From positions 61,892,365-61,956,364 of the forward strand of contig NC_092093.1 in the NCBI RefSeq assembly GCF_045679555.1: DNA of 64,000 nt, given 5' to 3'. Shown piece after piece: positions 51,901-62,255 of this stretch; the first letter of the stretch is position 1, and the number at the start of each line of letters is the position of its first letter. The notes under the pieces were generated by a model. The model was not told the DNA's origin, ran no database searches, and saw only the letters and a program-made list of their open reading frames with translations. Source of the DNA: Salvelinus alpinus (taxonomy: Eukaryota; Chordata; Actinopteri; Salmoniformes; Salmonidae). The position numbers and the translations under genes were made by a program.

Positions 51901-54720
51901 ATCAAACCGTTGTACTGTAATGAAAATGTAATGAAAATGAAATGGTAATACTACCTGGGGAGCCCAGCGGAATGCGACGAAACAACACTGTTTCACGATG
52001 CATCAGTGACATGGCAGGAGATTTTTTAAACAACGAGAGGCTCTTGCTGCCAAGGGAATGCCTGACAGCTTGAAATACGTTTTGGACATTATAGTGAAAA
52101 TGGTTAACTTAGAAAAGCAGGGCCCCTGAACTCTCGTGTATTTTCTGCATTATGCAATGATATGGGCAGCGACCATGTAACGCTTTTACAACATACAGAA
52201 ATACACTTGTTATCAAGGGACACGTTTTTTTTAATTGAGAGATGAGCTTAAAGTTTTATTTACTGACCATCCTTTTCACATGTCTGACTGCTTTCATGAT
52301 GATGAGTTTCTCACACGACTGGCCTATCTGGGTGATGTTTTAGGATTACAGAGACTCTCTGCAACTATATTCAATGTGTGGGACAAAATTGAGGGTATGA
52401 TTAAGAAGTTGGAGCTCCTCTCTGTCTGCATTAAAAAGGACAACACACAGGTCTTTCCATCATTGTATGATTTTTGTGTGCAAATGAACTCAAGCTTACG
52501 GACAATGTCAAATGTGATATAGCGAAGCACCTGAGTGAGGTGGGTGCGCAATTACGCAGGTACTTTCCCGAAACGGACGATAAAAACAACTAGATTCGTT
52601 ATCCCTTTCATGCCCTGCCGCCAGTCCGATATCTGAACATGAGAGCCTCATCAAAATTTCAACAAGCGGTTCTGTGAAAATTGTATTTAATCAGAAGTCA
52701 CTGACAGATTTCTGGATAGTGCTGCGCTCCTGCCTTGGCAAATCACACTGTTAAGACACTGATGACCTTTTCAACCACACACCTATGTGAGAGTGGATTC
52801 TCGGCCCTCACTAGCATAAACACTAAATACAGGCACAGACTGTGTATGGAAAATGATATAAGACTGAGACTCTCTCCAATACAACCCAAAATTGAAGAAT
52901 TATGTGCATCCTTTCAAGCACACCCTTCTCATTAACCTGTGGTGAGTTATTCACAATTTTTGATGAACAAATAAGGTTTTATATGTAAGATGGCTAAATA
53001 AAGAGCAAAATTCTTAATTTTTATTATCATATTATTATTTGTGCCCTGGTCCTATAAGAGCTCTTTGTCACTTCCCAAAAAACTCACACTCATTCTTGTT
53101 GAATAAATGTATCGTGTAGTGTGTGTGTGGCAGGCTTACAATGATGGCAAAAAACAACATTTGAGAGTGCGTTGACCCTGGTGCCCTGGTGTTTGAAGGG
53201 GTACGGGACAATAAAAAGTTTGGGAACCAGTGGTCTAGAATGTCATTGTACGCTGTAGCGTTAAGATTTCCCTTCACTGGAACTAAGGGGTCTAGCCAGA
53301 ACCATGAAAAACAGCCCCAGAACATTATTCCTCCTCCTCCAAACTTTACCATTGGCACTATGCATTGGGGCAGGTAGTGTTCTCCTGGCATCCGCCAAAC
53401 TCAGATTCGTCTGTCGGACTGCCAGACGGTGAAGCGTGATTCACCACTCCAGAGAACACATTTCCACTGTTCCAGAGTCCAATGGCTTTACACCACTCCA
53501 GCCGATGCTTGGCATTGCACATGGTGATCTTAGGCTTATGTGCGGCTACTCGGCCATGGCAACCCATTTCATGAAGCTCCCGACGAACAGTTCTTGTACT
53601 GACGTTGCTTCCAGAGATAGTTTGGAACTGAGTATTGAGTGTTGCAACCGAGGAGAGATGATTTTTACGGGCTTCAGCACTCGGCATTCTCGTTCTGTGA
53701 GCTTGTGTGGCCTGCCACTTTACAGCTGAGCCGTTGTTGCTCCTAGACGTTTTCACTTCACAACAGCACTTACGGCACTTACTGGCTCTAGCAGGGCAAA
53801 AATTTGACGAACTGACTTGTTGGAAAGGTGGCATCTTATGACGGTGCCACGGTGAATGTCAGTGAGCTCTTCAGTAAGACCATTCTACTGCCAATGTTTG
53901 TCTATGTAGATTGCATGGCTGTGTGCTCGATTGTATACATCTGTCAGCAACGGTTTTGGCTGAAATAGCCAAATCCACTCATTTGAAGGGATGTCTACAT
54001 ACTTTTGTATATACAGTGTACATTAGCCTTATTCTAAAATGGATTAAATAAAAAAAAGTTATTCAACCATAACCATTCAACCATAACTCATAATGACAAA
54101 GCAAAAATAGTTTTTTTTTTTTTTTTGGCGAATTTAGTAAAAATAAAAAGTATACCTTTTGCTATGAGACTCGAAATGGAGCTCAGGTGCATCCTGTTTC
54201 CATTGATCATCATTGAGATGTTTCTAAAACTTGATTGGAGTCCACCTGTGGTAAATTCAATTGATTGGATATGATATTGAAAGGCACACACCTGTAAGAT
54301 CCCACAGTTGACAGTGGATACCAGAGCAAAAACTAAGTAAATAGGTCAAAGCAATTGTTTGTAGAGCTCGGAGACAGGATTGTGTTGAGGCACAGATCTG
54401 GAGATGGGTAACAAACAATTTCTGCAGGATTGAAGGTCCCCAAGAACACAGTGGCCTCTATCATTCTTAAATGGAAGAAATTTGGAATCACCAAGACTCT
54501 TCCTAAACTGAACAATCGGGGGAGAAGGGCCTTGGTCAGGGAGGTGACCAAGAACCCGATGGTCACTCTGACAGGGCTCGAGAGTTCCAACAATCTCTGC
54601 AGCCCTCCACCAATCTGGCCTTTATGGTAGTGGCTGGACGGAAGCCACTCCTCAGTAAAAGGCACATGACAGCCCGCTTGGAGTTTGCCAAAAGGCACCT
54701 AAAGACTCTCCGACTATGAG

Positions 54721-55131
54721 TGTGACGACCCTCCCACTCTGTCTGCCGTATTCTCTCTTTGTTCTTGTTTCCTTATTAGGATGCCGGTGGGCGGAGTTGG
54801 GAGGGTCGTCAGCTTCATGGGAAACACCTGGGCCCACTGTCATAGGATAAATGCACCACTTCCCCATTCATGGAGGAGACTCTCTCCATGCAGACACCTT
54901 GATAGATTTTGTTGTGTTTCGTGGTGCTTTTTGGTTGTTTGCTTTGGCACCTTTCAACACCCTGCATTATCACATTCATGCATGCTAAACACTCACTTAC
55001 ACTACTGATTACTGATTACACACACCATTGTATATTGTACTTAGTTACTTTATTTAATAAATATATATTTTGTTACTCCTTATCTCCACGTGGTCTCCCT
55101 TTTGTTACGGGCTTTGAGCCGGTTCGTGACA
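54721..55131 (+). mobile_element. Solo LTR (411 bp) with TGAG target duplication
   Basis: Runs from TGTGACGACCCTCCCAC to GGTTCGTGACA, with TG/CA ends. TGAG is at 54717-54720 and 55132-55135. Removing the LTR and one TGAG restores the Tc1 sequence (CTCCGACTATGAGAAACAAG). AATAAATATATAT near 55057 is a likely poly(A) signal. A 4-bp duplication fits gypsy-type integration. It is a different LTR family from 61459-61922. Confidence 0.9.
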
Positions 55132-55542
55132 TGAGAAACAAGGTTCTCTGGTCTGATGAAACCAAGATTGACCTCTTTGGCCTGAACGGCAAACGTCACA
55201 TGTGGAGGAAACCTGGCATCATCCCTACGGTGAAGCATGGGGGTGGCAGCATCATGCTCAGGGGATGTTTTTCAGCAGCAGGGACTGGGAGACTGTTCAG
55301 GATTGAGGCAAAGATGAACAGAGCAAAGTACAGAGAGATCCTTCATGAAAACCAGCTCAGAGCTCTCAGGACCTCAGACTGGGGCGAATGTTCACCTTCC
55401 AACAGGACAACGACCCTAAGCACACAGCCAAGACAATGCAGGAGTGGCTTAGCTACAAGTTTCTGAATGTCCTTGAGTGGCAAAGCCAGAGCCTGGACTT
55501 GAACCCGATCTAACATCTCTGGAGAGACCTGAAAATAGCTTT

Positions 55543-55580
55543 GGGCTCCCAAGTGGCACAGCGGTCTAAGGAACTGCATC
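55543..55580 (+). mobile_element. SINE 5' fragment (38 bp) replacing Tc1 sequence
   Basis: GGGCTCCCAAGTGGCACAGC then GGTCTAAGGAACTGCATC, the start of the tRNA-like SINE head, sits exactly where about 100 bases of the Tc1 C-terminal codons are missing. It looks like a filler at a deletion junction. Confidence 0.8.
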
Positions 55581-55789
55581 ACTCGATGCTGTAATCGCTG
55601 CCAAAGGTGCTTCAGCAAAGTACTAAGTAAAGGGTCTGAATACGTATGTAAATGTAATATTTCATGTTTATTTATTTTATTTTTTTGAAAAAAAAATCTA
55701 AAAACCTGTTTTTTCTTTGTCATTATGGGGATTGTGTGTAGATTGATGAGGGGAAAAAAATATTTATATAACTTTAGAATAAGCCCTGC

Positions 55790-55918
55790 CTAACCCGGAC
55801 GACACTAGGCCAATTGTGCGTCTCCCCATGGACCTCCTGGTCACGGCCGGCTACAACAGAGCCTGGGCTCGAACCCAGAGCGCAGTGCCTTAGACCACTG
55901 CGCCACCCGGGAGGCCCC
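55790..55918 (-). mobile_element. SINE head, antisense, truncated
   Basis: Complement starts GGGGCCTCCCGGGTGGCGCA and includes the box B GGTTCGAGCCC. It breaks off after AGGCAGGGC without the usual tail. It interrupts the 3' non-coding part of the Tc1 element. Confidence 0.85.
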
Positions 55919-55955
55919 TAGTGTCTGAAAACTTTCTGACGGCACTGTATAGTGT

Positions 55956-57349
55956 AGTTTTAAGTGTAATTGATCGTGTTTAACTATGTTTACACTTGAA
56001 ATGTCAAAACAATATTATTTTGTTATGGCCTCTAGAACCCTTACTAATACATTTTCAGAGTTGCATTTGAGTTTTGCTTCGAACCAGTAAAGACATGTAC
56101 TACATCTCAAAGATGAATGCAATTTGTAGAAGTAGGAATTCTTTTGAAAGGCAGAGGGCAGAAAGAGGCAGAACATTTCACCATGGACATGTTGATTAAT
56201 AACCAAAGCAGGGACTAAGTCATTTAATTAAAACATTAAATAGCAGTACAGTAAATAATCCAATAGCTCCTCAATACCAAAAGTTTACTTCTGTCAAAAT
56301 GAAATTATCTCAGAATGAGTACCTAATCTTGACAGTGATTTACGTTCCTACCTCCCACACCTCCCCGGAACGATTAAACAGCAGAATTAAATACAAATTA
56401 GCGTGAGCAGAATTCCTGCAGATGTTACACCAAATAAGCAGTGCAATCAGTGATAACAACTTCTGCGCTATTGCCACGACAACGCAGAGACATGAGTAAT
56501 AATGAAGGTAGATTCAGTATGTGCTCGCCGGCGCCCCACAAACACTGCAAGAGAACAACTGCTCTATTATAAGGTACACATATAGGGCTTGTTCACACTC
56601 AATGGCCAAGTTCACACTCAATTCCCTATATCACGAACATGTATGAACATAAAAAATATGCTTTTTTTGTCTGAATTTAAGCTTTGGGTTAGGCATAAGG
56701 TTAGGGATGTGGTTAAGGTTTGGGCAAAATTAAATCAGGGTTAGGGTAAAATCCTTTTTTCTTTTTTTTTTATCCGTCTGTGCAGCTTGACCCGATAGTG
56801 ACAGCACATAAGAACAGGTGAGGAAGTGTGAAGAAGAAACAGTACTGTACAGAAAGCATGGCGGCGATGCGGGACCAAAATGTAGTTTCTATACAGTAGA
56901 CGGCACTGGTACAGAAAAGTACTATACATATTCAGGTCTCAGTTTGTCCATGTTCTCCTATTGAGAAGACTTCTTCATGAGAATATATTTAAAAGTTTAA
57001 CCATGTCTTATAAATTATGATATTTAAGCAGTCCCTGGGCCTCAGTCCCATTTCATACAAAGGATCTACAATCCTAAATGTCTCGTATGTGTCTTGGGTC
57101 CGTGGGTACAGTATATCTATCAAAAGGCCTTGGAGTTTGGATGCATCTCCTTCAAAGGCGTTAAGTGGCTTCTTTTAATCCCTTCAATCCACCATAATCC
57201 TGAAATGACACAATGAACAAACAAAAGTTCCCTCCGTAGGTTCCCTACCTGTCTTCCCTAACCCAATTCCTCATCTAGGGTTCAATAAAGACGTTTATGG
57301 GTCTCTGGACATGCTGGACAGTCACATGGGAACCAAACCAACCAACATC
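55956..57349. other. No gene recognised; includes candidate ramp3 3' UTR
   Basis: About 1.4 kb. Degenerate GGTTAGGG-type repeats lie at 56688-56750. The part nearest 57349 must contain the 3' UTR of the minus-strand ramp3 exon. A complement ATTAAA at about 57173 is a possible poly(A) signal, weakly supported. Confidence 0.5.
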
Positions 57350-57605
57350 CTAAGCCAGGATGTCGCTGCGCTTGCTGCACCACACCACCAGCGCGATCAT
57401 GGCCAGGGTGAGAAAGACAGGGATGAGGATGAGGATGGTGAGTGTGTCGTCCGGCGGGTCCACCAGGATCACCCTCTCCAGGGTGCAGTTGGAGAAGAAG
57501 TGCTTGTGGATCCGGATGATGTAGCTCTCCACCAGAGGGTTGGGCCAGTAGCAGTTGATGCGCTCGGCGTTGGTCTCCGTGCACAGCGAGAAAAGGTGGT
57601 ACTCA
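57350..57605 (-). CDS. ramp3: Receptor activity-modifying protein 3-like, last coding exon
   Basis: RAMPs are single-pass membrane partners of calcitonin-receptor-family receptors; RAMP3 with the calcitonin receptor-like receptor forms an adrenomedullin receptor. The exon encodes the end of the extracellular domain (E-Y-H-L-F-S-L-C-T-E-T, C-Y-W-P-N-P-L, F-F-S-N-C-T), the D-P-P-D-D motif before the membrane, a hydrophobic segment of about 20 residues (I-L-I-L-I-P-V-F-L-T-L-A and on), and a short basic tail W-C-S-K-R-S-D-I-L-A. Three ectodomain cysteines are visible. The splice acceptor CTCTCTCTGCAG ends at 57606 on the minus strand; the exon starts with the third base of a codon. The F-F-S-N-C-T and tail sequences resemble recalled RAMP3 more than RAMP1 or RAMP2. 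Earlier exons were not found to the right and probably lie beyond the window. Frames on the plus strand here are shadows. Confidence 0.88.
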
Positions 57606-58201
57606 CTGCAGAGAGAGCAGAGGAACACAAAGGGTTAAAAAAACTGGGCATACAGGCTTTTGTTCCAGCCTTGATCTAACAGCCTATGAGCAGCTGATCA
57701 GTAGATTCAGGTGTGTTAAGGCAGGGCTGGAACCAAAGCTTGCCCTCCCAGTAGCTCTCCAGGAGGGTGGTTGGCCAATCCCTGGTCCAAAGGGCAGAGG
57801 ACCACAAACTGTTTAGTCGATCAGAGGGCAGAGGAACACAAAGTGATTAGCCAATCAGAAGGCAGGGTGAGGGGAATCTGGGGCCAGGGATTAGACTGAA
57901 AATCATGTTCTCTGTATCTCAACATTTATTCTCTATTTCAGGGGATAAGAAGAGTTAATGGGTCTATTTAGCAGTATAGCTGTTACCATACGCTCAGCTA
58001 CTTAGGTAGGATGTGTCTAAACTGAGAAATAGGGAGGGTTTATCCCTCAAATTCTTACTCTGCAAAAAAAGTTCCATCTCTCTCTATAGATAGATAGATA
58101 GAGGCTAAAGTCCTGCATCTTGTTTCATAATACTCTATCAGAGACTGGTTTTTGGTCTCACGTGATCGTTACATCAATCTAGTCAACAGACAAATAGGCT
58201 G
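57606..58201. other. ramp3 intron sequence, no other feature
   Basis: About 600 bases upstream of the ramp3 exon on the minus strand. It holds only a short GATA run (58088-58101). Confidence 0.5.
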
Positions 58202-58431
58202 GTCCCACTTTAAATGAACAACAACATATAGAGCATTCATAAAGCCTTCATAAGCACTACTTAGATACATGAGACATAGTCCACTACGTCATATACCCAT
58301 AAGTATGTCCTCCTTTATAGAGTATGACACAAGCCAATAGATGATTTGTGAAGAATCTATGTAGTGCTTATGAAGCCTTTAAGAATATGTTATAAAGCCC
58401 TTGTAACTTTCTGTTTGTTTTTAAATGGGAC
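58202..58431. mobile_element. MITE-like element with inverted ends
   Basis: The left end GTCCCACTTTAAATGAACA and the complement of the right end (GTCCCATTTAAAAACAAACA) match. Internal CATAAAGCCTTCATAAGCAC pairs loosely with GTGCTTATGAAGCCTTTAAG, so the 230 bp folds almost end to end. No coding capacity. Confidence 0.7.
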
Positions 58432-58472
58432 AAATGTGTTTATTTCACTGTGGAAAATGATGGAGTAGCCAA

Positions 58473-59640
58473 ATCAAATCAAATCAAATTTATTAGTCAC
58501 ATACACATGGTTAGCAGATGTTAATGCGAGTGTAGCGAAATGCTTGTGCTTCTAGTTCCGACAATGCAGTAATAACAACAAGTAATCTAACCTAACAATT
58601 CCGCAACTACTACCTTATACACGCAAGTGTAAAGGGATAAAGAATATGTACATAAAGATATATGAATGAGTGATGGTACAGACGGCATAGGCAAGGTGCA
58701 GTAGATGGTATAGAGTACGGTATATACCTATGAGATGAGTACTGTAGGGTATGTAAACATAAAGTGGCATAGTTTAAAGTGGCTAGTGGTCCATGTATTA
58801 CATAAGATGGCAAGATGCAGTAGATGATATAGAGTACAGTATATACATATACATAAGAGATGTGTAATGTAGGGTATGTAAACATTATATTAGGTGGCAT
58901 TGTTTAAAGTGGCTGGTGGTACATTTTTACATAATTTCCATCAATTCCCATTTTTAAGGTGGCTGGAGCTGAGTCAGTTTGTTGGCAGCGGCCGCTAAAT
59001 GTTAGTGGTGGCTGTTTAACAGTCTGATGGCCTTGAGATAGAAGCTGTTTTTCAGTCTCTCGGTCCCTGCTTGGATGCACCTGTACTGACCTCGCCTTCT
59101 GGATGATAGCGGGGTGAACAGGTAGTGGCTTGGGTGGTTGTTGTCCTTGATGATCTTTATGGCCTTCCTGTGACATCGGGTGGTGTAGGTGTCCTGGAGG
59201 GCAGGTAGTTTGCCCCGGGTGATGCGTTCTGCCGACCTCACTACCCTCTGGAGAGCCTTACGGTTGTGTGCGGAGCAGTTGCCGTACCAGGCGGTGATAC
59301 AGCCCGACAGGATGCTCTCGATTGTGCATCTGTAGAAGTTTGTGAGTGCTTTTGGTGACAAGCCGAATTTCTTCAGCCTCCTGAGGTTGAAGAGGCGCTG
59401 CTGCGCCTTCTTCACAACGCTGTCTGTGTGGGTGGACCAATTCAGTTTGTCCGTGATGTGTACACCGAGGAACTTAAAACTTTCCACCTTCTCCACTACT
59501 GACCCGTCGATGTGGATAGGGGGGAGCTCCCTCTGCTGTTTCCTGAAGTCCACAATCATCTCCTTTGTTTTGTTGACGTTGAGTGTGAGGTTATTTTCCT
59601 GACACCACACTCCGAGGGCCCCAGCCATATGCCTAGGAAA
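58473..59640 (-). mobile_element. 5'-truncated LINE (CR1/Jockey-like)
   Basis: C-terminal coding region followed by a 530-bp 3' UTR and a (TTTGA)n tail at 58473-58493. The same 3' UTR is at 62071-64000, where a Tc1 is inserted. The unoccupied target here (near 58650, GAATATGTACATAAAG) serves as the empty site for that Tc1. It lies within the presumed ramp3 intron. Confidence 0.85.
59002..59640 (-). pseudogene. LINE reverse-transcriptase C-terminal part, open but truncated
   Basis: About 210 codons, open to the stop at 59002: L-T-L-N-V-N-K-T-K-E-M-I-V-D-F (RT motif D/E region), F-K-F-L-G-V-H-I, A-Q-Q-R-L-F-N-L-R-R-L-K, C-I-T-A-W-Y-G-N-C, ending R-L-L-N-S-H-H. The YADD motif lies upstream of the break at 59640, so it is a 5'-truncated copy without catalytic residues. 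Otherwise well preserved. Confidence 0.82.
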
Positions 59641-60424
59641 CTAATGACACAGACCCTGTGGCCAGATGTGTGTGTCCTCCTCATTGTTTACTTCATTAGC
59701 TACTAGTTGTACCCAGACTGCCTCATTAGGGTCAATTTCTGTGTGTCTTACAAAGTGCACTAAAAGCAACCCATTAGAACATAAACATGACACAAATGAG
59801 CTGCACTTTCAAGGCTTGGTATAGTACACGTTTAGGAGCTAAATGGGTGATTAGAGCCGAGATAATAGCCATCTAGGTGGCATGGGGTCCCAGCCATGAT
59901 GTTCACCTAGCAAAACAGATCATATCAGCCCCTGTTCGATGAAACTAGTCAAGACAAATGGTTTGTTCTATATTTATCTTCAGTTTCCCCTCCAATGCCT
60001 TTCACACTAGCGGTGTGGTTTGACGTCAGCCAATCCCCGTCATTGCTTTCAGACGACCTCCACCTAAGTGCTGCAAATCGAATGAGCCTCGATCAAGCGG
60101 ATAAATTGTGTCTCCATATGGACATAAGCTACCTGATTGCCGAGATAAGGGAGGCTGCTGTAAAGTCAATGGATTGGTTGTATGGTAACTCTGGAATAGC
60201 TTTTTGGCTTGGATATTATTGTAAAAAAACTATGGTAAAACACAGACAGAAAAGTTGACCACAGACTGAAAAATGATGGAATATATCAAATTAGGATTTA
60301 TGTTTACCAAGAATTTGAGGCTGTGTGCTGTGTTGTCTTTTATCATTTAAAACTGCAAAATCTTTCCTATCATTAGAAGGACCAATGAATTCTTGTTAAA
60401 GCTGATATTGACTCTTTCGTAACA
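59641..60424. other. No recognised feature
   Basis: About 780 bases. An 87-codon frame at 59995-60258 has no recognised domain and does not resemble an upstream ramp3 exon on the opposite strand. Possibly intronic. Confidence 0.5.
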
Positions 60425-60669
60425 TTTTTATTTGTATTTATTTAACCTTTATTTACGTAGACAAGTCAGTTAAGAACAAATTCTTATTTACAATGACAGC
60501 CTACCCCAGCCAAACTCTAACCCGGACGACGCTGGGCCAATTGTGCGCCGCCCTATGATACTCCCAATCACGGCCGGTTGTGATACAGCCTGGAATTGAA
60601 CCAGGGTCTGTAGTGAAGCCTCTAGCACTGAAATGCAGTGCCTTAGACTGCTGCGCCACTCGGGAGCCC
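60425..60669 (-). mobile_element. tRNA-Leu-like SINE, complete, reverse
   Basis: Complement starts GGGCTCCCGAGTGGCGCAGC, includes GGTTCAATTCC, and ends with AAGAATTTGTTCTTAACTGA then CTTGTCTACGTAAATAAAGG. It has the typical full length and an A/T tail. Confidence 0.9.
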
Positions 60670-61458
60670 GACAAGGGTCACATTTTGAAAGAATGTCGTT
60701 TTTCCATCCACAAAGAGCATTCAAGAGGCAACTCATTAAGGAATGGATCAAAATGTACAGGATGGTTACCTGGAGGAAAATGGGGAAGTTTCATGCTTTT
60801 TGAATTTCAGTCTATTCCAGGGGAGGGAATAGACTGAAATCAATTTGTAATTGATTACATTTCTATATTTCTCAGAATTTGTTGCTTATTAGGCTATATA
60901 TCAATGTGTGCCTGATGTGTACCCCATCTCTAATTCTCAGCTGAGCACGTAATATCAAGTGTGCCTATAGGCTATTTAGTGTGGTCTCAATCAAATGATC
61001 CATAGCCTATAGGCTATAAGCTATGAAGTGCATGATCAGAGAAGCACAGCGCAAAGTTATATTTCTAAGATAGGCTATAGTGTAGGTTATAGTCAACTAT
61101 GTTCTGTTCAGAAACTAAAAAGGTTCCGATTATATAAAGTGATCTACAACAGTATTTCCAGCAGCCCTTTACATTTGGTGTAAGAGAAGACCTGAGGAGA
61201 CGGTTATTCAGATTCAGATGTATTCCTCCTGTAAGGAAAGCGAACAAGTTCCATGCTTCCTACTCGCAGTGCCAGAACAAAACCAACCCTCAATGCCAAC
61301 ATTACATGTCAAATTCACTGCCAAACATTGCCTGGACAAATATTCTTGAAAGAATTACCTTAAAGCCTTTTGGGTCAGTTTAAATTAGCAGTGGCTTTTG
61401 AAATACATCTGAACCGTGGAGCACAGTCTCCCCTGGCCACATAGAATACTTTCAGGTT
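60670..61458. other. No gene recognised; cluster of TATAGGCTATA-like motifs
   Basis: At 60885-61085 short words such as TTAGGCTATATATC, GCCTATAGGCTA, AGCCTATAGGCTATAAGC and GATAGGCTATAG recur irregularly. No coding frame with a known domain. Confidence 0.5.
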
Positions 61459-61922
61459 GTCACACCGTGATCTGTTTCACCTGTCCTTATGATTGTCTCC
61501 ACCCCCCTCCAGGTGTCGCCCATCTTCCCCATTATCCCCTGTGTATTTATACCTGTGTTCTCTATTTGTCCGTTGCCAGTTCATCTTGTTTGTCAAGTCA
61601 ACCAGCGGTTTTCTCAGCTCCCGCTTTTTCCCAGTCTCGCTTTTCTCGCCCCCCTGATTTTGACCCTTGCCTGTCCTGTCTCTGAGGCCGCCTGCCGTCC
61701 TGTACCTTTACCCCACCTCTGAATTACTGACCTCTGCCTGACCTAACCCTGCCTGCCATCCTGTAACCTTGCCCCTATACTCTGGATTATCGACCCCTGC
61801 CTGCCATGACCTGCATTGACCTGTTGTAGCCTGCCTTGACCTGTTGTTGCCTGCCCTGTTGCTATAATAAACATTGTTACTTCGACAGTCTGCATCTGGG
61901 TCTTACCTTCATCCCTGATACA
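61459..61922 (+). mobile_element. Solo LTR (gypsy-like), 464 bp
   Basis: Starts TGTCACACCGTGATCTG; TATTTATACC at about 61546 may be TATA-like; AATAAACATTGTTAC at about 61867 may be the poly(A) signal; ends ATCCCTGATACA. Flanks AGGT (left) and GGGT (right) are a near-match 4-bp target duplication. Related LTRs are at 25737-26188 (reverse) and 13476-13537 (fragment). No internal region, so it is a recombination product. Confidence 0.82.
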
Positions 61923-62255
61923 GGGTAAGTTAAAAATATTGGAAAGTGAAGATATTCTTTTTTTAAATTATTTTAAATTATTTATTACAAAAAAACACAA
62001 GGAAGGGGTAACATTAAAGTATTAGAACATGAAAGACAAACAATACAGCATCAAGACACTACAAGACACACAAATCAAATCAAATCAAATTTTATTAGTC
62101 ACATACACATGGTTAGCAGATGTTAATGCGAGTGTAGCGAAATGCTTGTGCTTCTAGTTCCGACAATGCAGTAATAACCAACAAGTAATCTAACCTAACA
62201 ATTCCACAACTACTACCTTATACACACACAAGTGTAAAGGGATAAAGAATATGTA

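Larger units (their letters stand above)
48096..51985 (-). mobile_element. L2-type LINE, long copy with open ORF, inserted in the hAT
   Basis: Minus strand: 5' UTR with repeated units (about 51180-51960), ORF (51178-48239), and a short 3' UTR with AAGTCGCTCTGGATAT and a CATTTAAG-like tail ending near 48096. hAT coding sequence lies on both sides. The exact 5' end and target duplication could not be fixed. The intact ORF suggests recent insertion compared with the decayed L2 at 1-4660, which is a different L2 subfamily (different 3' UTR and tail). Confidence 0.85.
47220..52935 (+). pseudogene. hAT transposase (ZBED5/FAM200-like), broken
   Basis: Start at 47220, M-D-E-W-L-K-K. A SINE cuts the N-terminus at about 47281. 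A BED-like segment follows: Y-D-E-N-Y-I-D-L-G-F, Q-C-V-I-C-A-K-V-L, M-K-P-S-L-L-R-K-H, but the last zinc-ligand His region (T-K-H in relatives) is missing. After the L2, C-N-D-M-G-S-D-H-V-T-L-L-Q-H-T-E (about 52150) and L-C-E-S-G-F-S-A-L-T-S-I plus N-T-K-Y-R-H-R-L (from 52787) mark the RNase H-like end and hAT-C domain, ending H-P-S-H at 52935. Frame shifts and the lost central part make it inactive. Confidence 0.85.
46979..53226 (+). mobile_element. hAT transposon (ZBED5/FAM200-like), nested in Tc1 and hosting a SINE and an L2
   Basis: It carries the start M-D-E-W-L-K-K, a BED-type zinc-finger region and a C-terminal hAT dimerisation region. The right end reads GGGACAATAAAAAGTTTGGG then AACCAGTGG, a typical hAT end of this family. 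The matching left end is not found, so the left side is truncated or rearranged. The central transposase part is missing around the L2 insertion (48096-51985). Confidence 0.8.
46706..54022 (-). mobile_element. Tc1-like element split by a hAT transposon
   Basis: The left part (46706-46978) encodes, on the minus strand, [15 protein letters not shown] (catalytic Glu region) and the C-terminus. The right part (53227-54022) encodes the N-terminal DNA-binding and first-Asp region: R-T-V-R-R-E-L-H-E-M-G-C-H-G-R, then [11 protein letters not shown]. Terminal-repeat sequence GTGTATGTGGACACC near 46722 is mirrored by TGTCTACATACTTTTGT near 53995. About 110 bases of the Tc1 were lost at the insertion point. 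Both parts have frame breaks. Confidence 0.85.
54023..55955 (+). mobile_element. Tc1-like element split by a solo LTR and disturbed by SINE pieces
   Basis: The left part has the DNA-binding region (G-L-K-V-P-K-N-T-V-A-S-I-I-L-K-W-K from about 54430). After the LTR the frame resumes with V-L-W-S-D-E-T-K (first Asp), V-K-H-G-G-G-S-I-M-L, then Q-Q-D-N-D at about 55402 in another frame and P-D-L-N-P-I at about 55495. The right end CTGACGGCACTGTA lies near 55950 after an antisense SINE. Broken by frameshifts, a stop at the Glu motif (N-P-I-*) and the insertions. Confidence 0.85.

Noticed and set aside
56688..56750. Interstitial telomeric repeat
   Set aside because: GGTTAGGG-like words are scattered and irregular, not tandem TTAGGG.
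57311..57679. 122-codon plus-strand frame over the ramp3 exon
   Set aside because: Antisense shadow; the minus-strand frame has clear RAMP motifs and a splice acceptor.
59995..60258. 87-codon frame as an upstream ramp3 exon
   Set aside because: Wrong strand, and it lacks RAMP cysteine motifs such as W-C-N.
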